Source: Vreelandella halophila
GTDB taxonomy: Bacteria; Pseudomonadota; Gammaproteobacteria; Pseudomonadales; Oleiphilaceae
Direction: 5' to 3'
Assembly: GCF_009856365.1 (NCBI RefSeq)
Contig: NZ_WMEX01000008.1
Span: 1 to 64,000 of the forward strand
DNA length: 64,000 nt
The notes below the pieces were generated by a model. It saw nothing but the letters and a program-made list of their open reading frames with translations, did no database searches and was not told the origin of the DNA. Of this stretch, positions 51,629 through 58,841 are shown one piece after another (the first letter of the stretch is position 1; the number at the start of each line of letters is the position of its first letter). The translations under genes and the position numbers were made by a program.

Positions 51629-53425
51629 ATGGCTTCAACAACCGGATGGACCATCAGGGACTGGCAGGAGGCATACCGTAACGGCCAGTCGCCCCAGGCG
51701 CTTCTGGAAGCGCTTCTGGAGGCCGAGGACCCACGCGACCCCGCCTGGATCAGCCTGGCGAGCCGGGAACAGCTGGCCGCCCAAATCGCGACCCTTTCCC
51801 CGGAGCAACCACTCTACGGGGTGCCGTTTGCGATCAAGGACAACATTGACGCGTTCGGTTTCGAGACCACCGCAGCCTGCACGGAATACGGCTATCGGCC
51901 CGAGTGCGATGCGGAAGCGGTCAAGGCATTGAAAGAAGCGGGCGCCGTACTCATCGGCAAGACCAACCTCGACCAGTTCGCCACTGGGCTTGTCGGCACA
52001 CGCTCTCCCTGGGGCGCCGTCCCCAATACCTTCGATGATGCCGTCATGGCGGGAGGGTCGAGTTCCGGGTCCGCCGCAATCGTGGCCCGCGGCACCGTCC
52101 CCTTCTCCCTGGGTACGGACACTGCCGGCTCCGGACGTGTACCGGCAGGACTGAATAACATCGTGGGCCTCAAGCCAACCCGGGGGGCCATCAGCACCCG
52201 CGGCGTGGTACCGGCGTGCCGGAGTCTGGACTGTGTCTCGGTTTTCGCCCTGACCACGGCTGATGCCGGCGTAATCCAGAGCTGCATGGAAGCGGGCGAG
52301 AACACTGACTCCTTTGGCTGCTCCCGCCTGGAATACGGATCCAACCCCGACCGTGCGCTGAGGGCGCCGGGGCCGGTCCGACGCCTGGCCATTCCCCGGG
52401 ATCCGGAATGGTATGGCGACGACCAGCAGCGCGAAGCATGGGAACAGGCGCTGAGCCAGTGGCGCTCCCTGGGCGTTGAGGTGGTGGAGCGGGACTTCAC
52501 AACGCTCTACGCCATGGCCGAACTCCTTTATGAAGGCCCCTGGATCGCGGAGCGTCACGCCGCAATCAGCACCTTCATGGAGGCGAACGCCGCGGCCATG
52601 AACCCGGTGGTCCGGGACATCATCCGCCGGGCGGAGGGGTTCACGGCTACCGATGCGTTCAACGGCCTCTACCGGCAGCACGAGCTGCGCCATGCCCTGG
52701 ACCAAGAGCTGGCGGAAATCGACGCCCTGCTGGTGCCGACCGCGCCCATCACCCCTTCCATCAGTGCGGTGGAGGCCGACCCTGTGCACCTGAACGCCCG
52801 CCTTGGCCGCTACACCAACTTCGTCAACCTGGCTGACCTTTGCGCGCTGGCGTTACCGGCCGGGTTCCGCGGAGACGGCCTGCCTTTCGGCATCACCCTG
52901 ATCAGTGGCGCCTGGCGTGACCGGGATCTTCAGGAACTGGGCGCGCAATGGCTCAACCACGCCCCGACACCACTCGGCGCCACCGGACGGGAACGGCCAC
53001 CGGAGACGCCAGCAGAACCCGATGTTGGCACGGTCCAGGTAACCGTGGTGGGCGCCCATCTCAGCGGTATGCCACTCAATGACCAACTGACCGGGCGCGG
53101 TGCACGGCTGCTGCAAAGCACAACAACCGCCCCCTGTTACCGGCTGTATGCCCTGGCCGGCACCACCCCGCCCAAACCCGGACTGCGACGGGATACCACC
53201 GGTAAGGCCCTGGAAGTCGAGGTATGGACGATGCCCACAGAGCACTTCGGTTCCTTTGTGGAACTGATTCCCCACCCCCTGGGCATCGGCACCGTTGAAC
53301 TGGCGGACGGCACCTGGACCAAGGGCTTCATCTGTGAGGAAGCAGGGCTCGAAGGGGCCACGGACATCACGCATCTTGGGGGCTGGCGCGCCTATATCCA
53401 GTCTCTCCGGAAACAACAGGGATAG
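51629..53425 (+). CDS. atzF: Allophanate hydrolase
   Basis: 598 residues from the ATG at 51629; an in-frame TTG at 51608 lies within the palindrome and is rejected. It hydrolyses allophanate to ammonia and carbon dioxide. The N-terminal amidase-signature domain (about 1-450) has the Ser-cisSer-Lys triad: YGVPFAIKDNIDAFG (Lys), MAGGSSSGSAAIVARG and GTDTAGSGRVPAGLNN. The C-terminal domain (about 470-598), with GAHLSGMPLNDQLTGRG and GSFVELIPHPLGIGTVEL, is specific to allophanate hydrolases and sets it apart from ordinary amidases. It supplies the last step of the guanidine/urea carboxylase route encoded 5 kb downstream. It has its own sigma-54-like promoter and operator. Confidence 0.94.
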   Translation: MASTTGWTIRDWQEAYRNGQSPQALLEALLEAEDPRDPAWISLASREQLAAQIATLSPEQPLYGVPFAIKDNIDAFGFETTAACTEYGYRPECDAEAVKALKEAGAVLIGKTNLDQFATGLVGTRSPWGAVPNTFDDAVMAGGSSSGSAAIVARGTVPFSLGTDTAGSGRVPAGLNNIVGLKPTRGAISTRGVVPACRSLDCVSVFALTTADAGVIQSCMEAGENTDSFGCSRLEYGSNPDRALRAPGPVRRLAIPRDPEWYGDDQQREAWEQALSQWRSLGVEVVERDFTTLYAMAELLYEGPWIAERHAAISTFMEANAAAMNPVVRDIIRRAEGFTATDAFNGLYRQHELRHALDQELAEIDALLVPTAPITPSISAVEADPVHLNARLGRYTNFVNLADLCALALPAGFRGDGLPFGITLISGAWRDRDLQELGAQWLNHAPTPLGATGRERPPETPAEPDVGTVQVTVVGAHLSGMPLNDQLTGRGARLLQSTTTAPCYRLYALAGTTPPKPGLRRDTTGKALEVEVWTMPTEHFGSFVELIPHPLGIGTVELADGTWTKGFICEEAGLEGATDITHLGGWRAYIQSLRKQQG

Positions 53426-53441
53426 AGAAAGGGGTAACGCC

Positions 53442-53522
53442 ATGTTTTCGAAGGTTCTTGTAGCCAACCGGGGCGAGACTTCGGTGCGGATCATAGGCTC
53501 CCACCCGTACCGCTGGTGTTAA
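53442..53522 (+). pseudogene. Truncated biotin carboxylase N-terminus (relic of a urea/guanidine carboxylase gene)
   Basis: A 26-codon frame with a good ribosome site reads MFSKVLVANRGETSVRII and then unrelated GSHPYRWC before a stop. The first 18 residues are the universal start of biotin carboxylases, parallel to MFNKVLIANRGAIARRIT at the start of the intact carboxylase at 58842, but different enough not to be a recent copy. It begins 16 bases after allophanate hydrolase, exactly where a carboxylase gene would sit in an ancestral pair. The break falls right at the GntR gene start (overlap of its GTG alternative). Confidence 0.75.
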
Positions 53523-53527
53523 CCCCA

Positions 53528-54241
53528 ATGGCGGAACCCAGCGCCCCCACACAGCGCAAAAGCATGGCCGACCGGATCTATCAGGCGCTCAAGGAGGATA
53601 TCTTTGAGTTCCGCCTGATCCCGGGCGACAAGTTCAGTGAATCCGACATCGCGCAGCGGCTTTCGGCCAGCCGCACGCCGGTGCGCGAGGCGCTGTACCG
53701 GCTGGAACGCGAAGGCTATGTGGACGTTCTCTTCCGCAGTGGCTGGCAGATACGGCAGCTGGATTTCAAGCAGATCGAGGAGCTCTACGACCTGCGCATC
53801 ACCCTTGAGCGGGCCGCGATGCACAAGATCTGCCGCCTGGATAAGCCGCCACCCGCCCTGCGGCTGCTCAATGACATCTGGAACCCGGATGCCCCCTCCG
53901 AGAGAGCTTTCGGCAGCACCGTGCGTGCCCTCGATGAGAGCTTCCACTGTGAGCTGGTGGCGGCGCCCGGCAACGACGAAATGACCCAGGTGCACCAACG
54001 GATAACGGACCGGCTGCGCATCGTGCGCCGGCTTGATTTCACCCGGCCCGACCGGATCGATGCCACTTACCGGGAACACGCCGAGATCCTGCAGGCACTG
54101 ATCGCCAACAATCCCGGTGAGGCCGCGGAGAAAATGACCGCCCATATCCGTACCAGCCAGGAGGCCGTCAAGGGCATCTCACTGGAACGCATCCGGGAGG
54201 TCTCGCGACAGCCTCGGCGACAGGACCCAGCCCACCGTTAG
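53528..54241 (+). CDS. GntR-family regulator (FadR/FCD type) of the guanidine locus
   Basis: 237 residues from the ATG at 53528 (an in-frame GTG at 53516 is possible). The N-terminal winged helix-turn-helix spans residues about 15-75: RIYQALKEDIFEFRLIPGD, then SESDIAQRLSASRTPVREALYRLEREGYV. The C-terminal FCD effector domain is all-helical and begins ELYDLRITLERAAMHKI; DESFHCELV and REHAEILQAL carry the aspartate/histidine positions that bind metal in this family. It lies between allophanate hydrolase and the carboxylase operon. A perfect palindrome over the allophanate hydrolase promoter is its probable operator. The inducer is unknown; guanidine, carboxyguanidine and allophanate are candidates. 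Confidence 0.88.
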   Translation: MAEPSAPTQRKSMADRIYQALKEDIFEFRLIPGDKFSESDIAQRLSASRTPVREALYRLEREGYVDVLFRSGWQIRQLDFKQIEELYDLRITLERAAMHKICRLDKPPPALRLLNDIWNPDAPSERAFGSTVRALDESFHCELVAAPGNDEMTQVHQRITDRLRIVRRLDFTRPDRIDATYREHAEILQALIANNPGEAAEKMTAHIRTSQEAVKGISLERIREVSRQPRRQDPAHR

Positions 54242-54258
54242 GCGCACCGCTCCCTACC

Positions 54259-54275
54259 TGCCCCCAACCGGGGCA
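54259..54275. promoter_or_regulatory. NtrC-like site, distal
   Basis: TGCCCCC-AAC-CGGGGCA has the 7-3-7 layout of the NtrC site (TGCACCA-N3-TGGTGCA), with perfect symmetry of TGCCCC/GGGGCA. Its centre lies about 30 bases, near three helical turns, upstream of the second site and about 130 bases before the predicted start point. Confidence 0.5.
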
Positions 54276-54288
54276 CAGCACTCTCACC

Positions 54289-54305
54289 TGCACCAACCTG
54301 GCGCA
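54289..54305. promoter_or_regulatory. NtrC-like site, proximal
   Basis: TGCACCA-ACC-TGGCGCA differs from the enterobacterial NtrC consensus arms (TGCACCA/TGGTGCA) at a single position. It is centred about 100 bases before the predicted sigma-54 start point, the usual enhancer distance. Confidence 0.65.
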
Positions 54306-54370
54306 CCCGAGTCCAGACCACGGCAGCATCAGATCCCCCAGGCTACTGTCATGAAAGGCTTTTCCATAGG

Positions 54371-54386
54371 TGGCACTGTGGTTGCA
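54371..54386 (+). promoter_or_regulatory. Sigma-54 promoter of the guanidine operon
   Basis: TGGCAC-TGTGG-TTGCA matches the sigma-54 -24/-12 consensus (TGGCAC-N5-TTGCA) at every defined base. Transcription would start near 54397, giving a leader of about 205 bases that contains the riboswitch. Two NtrC-like sites lie upstream. Confidence 0.82.
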
Positions 54387-54459
54387 CTCTAACAGACAGG
54401 AATCAGATGACTGAGTGGCGCTGTGCTGCCCGGTCCGTTCCAAGACAATCTGAAATGGA

Positions 54460-54550
54460 CAGCTAGGGTTCCGGCCACACCGACGTGGCGTCTGGTCCGA
54501 GAGCGGTCGACCTTCTGAAGGTTACACGGCGGGACAAAAGCCCGGGAGGA
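54460..54550 (+). ncRNA. Guanidine-I (ykkC) riboswitch
   Basis: The conserved blocks of the ykkC class are present in order: CTAGGGTTCCGG (54463-54474), GGTCCGAGAG (54494-54503), and the 3' block ACACGGCGGGAC, AAAAGC, CCGGGAG (54524-54548). These are the conserved nucleotides of the guanidine-sensing subtype; downstream genes for guanidine uptake, carboxylation and deimination agree. In the expression platform, GGGAGGA (54544-54550) is complementary to TCCTCCC (54574-54580), whose CCTCC can also pair with the ribosome site AGGAGG (54592-54597). This suggests control of translation start, although which fold ligand favours was not determined. Confidence 0.93.
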
Positions 54551-54603
54551 TACAGGCTGAACAGCCATCTGATTCCTCCCAGTTAACCGTCAGGAGGCTC
54601 GAC

Positions 54604-55659
54604 ATGCGATCCAAGCTGCTTACCGCACTCCCCTTTATTGCCGCCGCCGGCATGCTGCCCGGCACTGCCCTCGCGAAAGACGAATTCAGTGTCTGCTGGT
54701 CCATCTATGTGGGCTGGATGCCCTGGGACTACGGCGATGCCGAAGGCATTGTCGACAAGTGGGCGGACAAGTACGACATTGAAATCGACGTGGTCCAGAT
54801 CAACGACTACATCGAGTCCATCAACCAGTACACCTCCGGCCGCTTTGACGGCTGCACCATGACCAACATGGACGCGCTCACCATCCCCGCCTCCGGCGGC
54901 GTTGATTCCACTGCGCTTGTAGTGGGTGACTTCTCCGACGGCAATGACGGCATCGTCATGAAAAACGAGGATGACCTGGCCGAGATCGAGGGCAAGCGCG
55001 TCAACCTGGTGGAACTCTCTGTCTCCCACTATCTGCTGGCACGGGGCCTGGAGTCCGTAGGACTGTCCGAGCGTGATATCGAGGTCGTCAACACCGCCGA
55101 CGCGGACATTGTCTCCGCCTTCGCCACGCCCGACGTCAGTTCCGTGGTTACCTGGAACCCGCAGCTCAGCTCAGTGCTGGAACAGCCCAATGCCAACCTC
55201 GTCTTCGACTCTTCCCAGATCCCGGGCGAGATCATGGACCTGATGGTGGTCAACACGGAAACCCTGGAAGCGAACCCCAAATTCGGCAAGGCCCTGACCG
55301 GCGCCTGGTACGAGATCATGGCTCGCATGCAGGGCGATGACGAAACGGCCATTGAGGCCCGTACCCATATGGCGAATGCCGCGGGCACCGATCTTGAGGG
55401 CTACGAGGCCCAGCTGGAGGCGACCAACATGTTCCATGACCCCGCCGAAGCGGTGGATTTCACACGCAGTGACCAGCTGCTGGAAACCATGCAGAACGTG
55501 GCCGAGTTCTCCTTCCGCCACGGCCTGCTCGGCCAGGGTGCGCCCAGCGCGGAAGCCGTGGGCATCGAGACACCGTCCGGGACCTACGGCAACGAGGGCA
55601 ACGTGAACCTGCGCTTTACGGACAAGTACATGCAGCAGGCCGCGGACGGGGAACTCTGA
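54604..55659 (+). CDS. ABC transporter substrate-binding protein, guanidine (annotated urea) uptake
   Basis: 351 residues. Signal peptide about 1-24 (LLTALPFIAAAGMLPGTALA). The mature protein is of the NMT1/SsuA-like class: FSVCWSIYVGWMPWDYG near 28-44, GCTMTNMDALTIPASGGVDSTAL near 80-102 and NLVELSVSHYLLARGLESVG near 137-156. Proteins of this exact type are found beside urea-carboxylase-type genes and are usually labelled urea-binding. With a guanidine riboswitch directly upstream, guanidine is the more likely ligand. The ATG has an AGGAGG site that may be masked by the riboswitch. A strong hairpin follows the gene. Confidence 0.88.
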   Translation: MRSKLLTALPFIAAAGMLPGTALAKDEFSVCWSIYVGWMPWDYGDAEGIVDKWADKYDIEIDVVQINDYIESINQYTSGRFDGCTMTNMDALTIPASGGVDSTALVVGDFSDGNDGIVMKNEDDLAEIEGKRVNLVELSVSHYLLARGLESVGLSERDIEVVNTADADIVSAFATPDVSSVVTWNPQLSSVLEQPNANLVFDSSQIPGEIMDLMVVNTETLEANPKFGKALTGAWYEIMARMQGDDETAIEARTHMANAAGTDLEGYEAQLEATNMFHDPAEAVDFTRSDQLLETMQNVAEFSFRHGLLGQGAPSAEAVGIETPSGTYGNEGNVNLRFTDKYMQQAADGEL

Positions 55660-55680
55660 GCCCATTCCGCCCACACGCAA

Positions 55681-55700
55681 GCCGGCTCCACGGAGCCGGC
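55681..55700 (+). terminator. Intercistronic hairpin after the binding-protein gene
   Basis: GCCGGCTC pairs perfectly with GAGCCGGC around CACG. It has no T tract and lies between the binding-protein and permease genes. Such hairpins commonly stabilise the upstream mRNA or attenuate read-through so that the binding protein is made in excess over the membrane parts. Confidence 0.6.
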
Positions 55701-55727
55701 CCGTATTCACGCTGACGGGCTGATCCC

Positions 55728-56546
55728 ATGAAGAAACTGATCAACCGGAAACCCAATCGCTACGCCCGATGGTTCCTGGGGTTCCTGCCGTTTGCGCTAC
55801 TTCTGGCCATCTACATCGGAGCCTCCTCGGCGCGCCTGGCGGAAAACCCGGATGACCCCCTGCTGCCCTCACTGACCCAGATGGCTGAGGCGGTCGAACG
55901 CATGGCGTTTGAACCCAGCAAGCGCTCCGGCGACTACCTGCTGCTCCAGGACACCCTGGCAAGCCTTCAGAGGCTTGGTATCGGCATCGGTGTTTCCGCC
56001 GCTCTGGCCCTGATATTCGGTATCGCCAACGGCGCCATTCCCTATGTGCGAGCCACGCTCTCGCCTTTGGTCGTGGGCATCTCCCTGGTGCCGCCAATGG
56101 CCATCCTGCCGATCCTGTTCATCGTGTTCGGGCTGCAGGAACTGGCCAAGGTCATGCTGATCATCATCGGCGTGACGCCCTTCATGATCCGCGACATGCA
56201 GCAGCGGACCCTGGAGATCCCCGAGGAGCAGATCATCAAGATGCAGACCCTGGGGGCCAACACCTGGCAGACCATCACGCGGCTGATGCTGCCCCAGATC
56301 ATGCCCCGGCTGCTGGCCACCACGCGCCTCGCGCTTGGCACCGCCTGGCTGTTCCTGATCGCCGCCGAGGCCATCGCCGCTACCGAGGGGCTGGGCTATC
56401 GCATCTTCCTGGTGCGGCGCTACCTCTCCATGGACGTGATCCTGCCCTATGTCCTCTGGATCACGCTGCTGGCTCTGGTGATCGACTTCCTGCTCAACCG
56501 CTGGTCCAGGTGGCGCTATCCCTGGTTCCACGCAACCGGTCAATAA
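55728..56546 (+). CDS. ABC transporter permease, guanidine (annotated urea) uptake
   Basis: 272 residues with six hydrophobic helices (first at about 16-33). It belongs to the SsuC/TauC-type permease family. The EAA cytoplasmic loop that contacts the ATPase reads IIKMQTLGANTWQTITRLMLPQI near 167-189. The N-terminus is longer than in TauC, with a periplasmic stretch of about 45 residues after TM1. It sits between binding-protein and ATPase genes and 12 bases before the latter. Confidence 0.9.
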   Translation: MKKLINRKPNRYARWFLGFLPFALLLAIYIGASSARLAENPDDPLLPSLTQMAEAVERMAFEPSKRSGDYLLLQDTLASLQRLGIGIGVSAALALIFGIANGAIPYVRATLSPLVVGISLVPPMAILPILFIVFGLQELAKVMLIIIGVTPFMIRDMQQRTLEIPEEQIIKMQTLGANTWQTITRLMLPQIMPRLLATTRLALGTAWLFLIAAEAIAATEGLGYRIFLVRRYLSMDVILPYVLWITLLALVIDFLLNRWSRWRYPWFHATGQ

Positions 56547-56557
56547 GGGGCGCAACC

Positions 56558-57373
56558 ATGGCCATGATCGAGATCCGCAACCTGTGGAAGGAATTCGGCG
56601 ACGACGTGGTGCTGGAACGGCTCAACGCCAGCATCGAGGCGCGCGAGTTCGTCACCGTGGTGGGCGCCTCCGGCTGCGGCAAGACCACCTTCCTGAAAAT
56701 GCTGCTGGGCACTGAAACACCCACGCGTGGTGAGCTGTTGCTGGATGGTAAGCCGATACCGGAGGAACCCGACGCCACACGCGGCATCGTCTTCCAGCGC
56801 TACTCCGTCATGCCCCATCTGGACGCCACCGGCAACGTCATGCTCGCCGGCGAGCTGGAGGCCAGCCGCTGGCTCGGCCGTGTCTTCGGTGCCAACCGGC
56901 GCCGGCTCCGCGATGACGCCGTGGCCATGCTGAAAGAGGTGGGCCTGGAACACGCCCTCGACAAGTACCCCCACGAACTCTCCGGCGGCATGCAGCAGCG
57001 CCTGGCGCTCGCCCAGGCCCTGATCAAGAAGCCCCGGATCCTGCTGCTGGACGAACCCTTCGGGGCGCTGGACCCGGGTATCCGGCGGGACATGCACGAA
57101 CTGGTCAGTCGCCTGTGGCGTGAGCAGAAGCTTACGGTCTTCATGATCACGCATGACATCGAGGAAGGCTTCGCCCTCGGCACCCGTCTCTGGGTCTTCG
57201 ACAAGGAGCGCCTGGACCCCCAGGCCCCCGAAGCCTACGGCGCGCGCATCACCTACGACCTCGCGGTGGGCCGCGACGACACCGGCGTTCTGGAAGACAT
57301 CAACGCCGACGTGAATGCGACCTCCCGGACCATTGATAACCATAACCCGCAACCGACAGGAGACCACTCATGA
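56558..57373 (+). CDS. ABC transporter ATP-binding protein, guanidine (annotated urea) uptake
   Basis: 271 residues from the ATG at 56558 (AAGGGG ribosome site); the longer frame from 56510 overlaps the permease gene. Walker [17 protein letters not shown] near 34-49, signature [17 protein letters not shown] near 140-156, Walker [15 protein letters not shown] near 162-175, and the switch histidine in [13 protein letters not shown] near 198-210. It energises the permease. The C-terminal 35 residues are an acidic, Asn/Asp-rich tail. Its stop overlaps the start of the next gene by four bases. Confidence 0.92.
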   Translation: MAMIEIRNLWKEFGDDVVLERLNASIEAREFVTVVGASGCGKTTFLKMLLGTETPTRGELLLDGKPIPEEPDATRGIVFQRYSVMPHLDATGNVMLAGELEASRWLGRVFGANRRRLRDDAVAMLKEVGLEHALDKYPHELSGGMQQRLALAQALIKKPRILLLDEPFGALDPGIRRDMHELVSRLWREQKLTVFMITHDIEEGFALGTRLWVFDKERLDPQAPEAYGARITYDLAVGRDDTGVLEDINADVNATSRTIDNHNPQPTGDHS

Positions 57374-58116
57374 GTCGACGCCTTTACGACTACACCCTGC
57401 CCGGAGGCCATCACTGGTCTTTCCGCATGCGCCGCAACACCGGCCTGCGCCTGACGGACCTGGAAGGCGGCGGCAACCTCGCCCTGCTCGTATTCAACCC
57501 GGAAATGCTCATGGAGCGCTACAACGCGCCCGACACCATGAAGGCCCAGGAAACCTTCCGGCTGACCCAGGGCCACTGCCTCTATTCCGACATGGGGCGC
57601 TGTATCGCCTCCATCGTTGAGGACGACTTCGGCGGCCACGACTCCGCCTGCGGCACCCTGACGCGCGGCGCCTGCTACGAGCGCTTTGGCCGCTGGTCCT
57701 TCCAGGAGTACATGAATGAATGGTGTCTGAGTGGCGAGGAAAGCTTCCTCACGGAACTGGCCAAGTACGGCCTGGGTGAGCGCGACCTGCACGCCAACCT
57801 CAACCTGTTCAGCCGGGTGGAAACCGACGAGGCCGGCAATATGCGCTACGTGGACAGCCACAACCGCCCCGGCGCCAGCGTAACCCTGCGCTTCGACATG
57901 GATGCCCTGGTCATCGCCGCGACCAGCCCACACCCGCTGAACCCGGCCACCGGGTACCCGAAGAAGCCCATCCAGGTGGAATTCCTGAAGACGGACCCGG
58001 TCACGCCCGACGACGAATGCGTCAACGCCCACGACACCAGCCGCCGGGCCATGGAAAACACCCGACTCTACTACCTGGACGACCCTGTCCGCCTGACCGA
58101 CGCAGGAGGTGCCTGA
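57370..58116 (+). CDS. cgdA: Carboxyguanidine deiminase subunit (DUF1989, urea carboxylase-associated protein)
   Basis: 248 residues. It begins at an ATG overlapping the ATPase stop (ATGA). DUF1989 features: [29 protein letters not shown] near 15-43 (in parts [29 protein letters not shown]), [14 protein letters not shown] near 73-86, [11 protein letters not shown] near 91-101 and NLNLFSRV near 143-150. Two DUF1989 proteins next to such carboxylases have been shown to form the deiminase that converts carboxyguanidine to allophanate and ammonia. Cys and His positions in HDSACG and MGRC are probable metal ligands. Which of the pair is called A or B is by gene order here. Confidence 0.82.
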   Translation: MSRRLYDYTLPGGHHWSFRMRRNTGLRLTDLEGGGNLALLVFNPEMLMERYNAPDTMKAQETFRLTQGHCLYSDMGRCIASIVEDDFGGHDSACGTLTRGACYERFGRWSFQEYMNEWCLSGEESFLTELAKYGLGERDLHANLNLFSRVETDEAGNMRYVDSHNRPGASVTLRFDMDALVIAATSPHPLNPATGYPKKPIQVEFLKTDPVTPDDECVNAHDTSRRAMENTRLYYLDDPVRLTDAGGA

Positions 58117-58757
58117 TGCTGACCGAAAGCTTCCGCCAGACCCATGATGCCCGTTACAGCCAGAAAATCGGTGCCGGCGACTACTTCATGCGCACCGTAA
58201 AGGCGGGCTCAACCGTCCGTATTACCGACGTGGACGGCAACGAAGCCGCCGACACGCTGTTCTACAGCGCCCTGGACCCGGCCGAGCGCTACAGCGCCAA
58301 CGACACCGTGCGTGAACAGGGCAACGTCTACCTGGGCACCGGCAGCGTGCTGCGCTCCAACCGCAACAACCCGATGCTTGAGATCATCGCCGACACCTGC
58401 GGCCGCCACGACACCCTGGGCGGTGCCTGCTCCTCGGAGAGCAACACCGTGCGCTATGCCCACGACCGCCGCTGCATGCACTCGTGCCGCGACAACTGGA
58501 TGAACGCCATCCAGGAGAACGAGCACTTCGGGGTCACCAAGCGCGACATCGCGCACAACATCAATTTCTTCATGAACGTGCCCATTACGCCGGAAGGCGG
58601 CCTGAGTTTTGCCGACGGCATCTCTGGGCCGGGCAAGTACGTGGAGATGAAGGCGCTGATGGATGTGATCGTCCTGATCTCCAACTGCCCGCAGCTGAAC
58701 AACCCCTGCAGTGGCTTTGATCCAACGCCACTGGAGATTGCGGTCTGGGACAACTGA
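58116..58757 (+). CDS. cgdB: Carboxyguanidine deiminase subunit (DUF1989, urea carboxylase-associated protein)
   Basis: 213 residues from the ATG at 58116, which shares one base with the previous stop and has a perfect AGGAGG site. DUF1989 layout like its neighbour: [27 protein letters not shown] near 26-52 (in parts [25 protein letters not shown]), [21 protein letters not shown] near 91-111, [10 protein letters not shown] near 117-126 and INFFMNVPI near 149-157. The Cys/His-rich stretch probably binds metal. It pairs with the 248-residue protein to deiminate carboxyguanidine. The next gene starts 84 bases later. Confidence 0.82.
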   Translation: MLTESFRQTHDARYSQKIGAGDYFMRTVKAGSTVRITDVDGNEAADTLFYSALDPAERYSANDTVREQGNVYLGTGSVLRSNRNNPMLEIIADTCGRHDTLGGACSSESNTVRYAHDRRCMHSCRDNWMNAIQENEHFGVTKRDIAHNINFFMNVPITPEGGLSFADGISGPGKYVEMKALMDVIVLISNCPQLNNPCSGFDPTPLEIAVWDN

Positions 58758-58841
58758 AGAACCGTTGAACGCCACCCGGGGACGACCTCGAAGGGGCCGG
58801 AACAACCAGGCGGGACGACCCGCAAAAGCGAGAACAGGATC

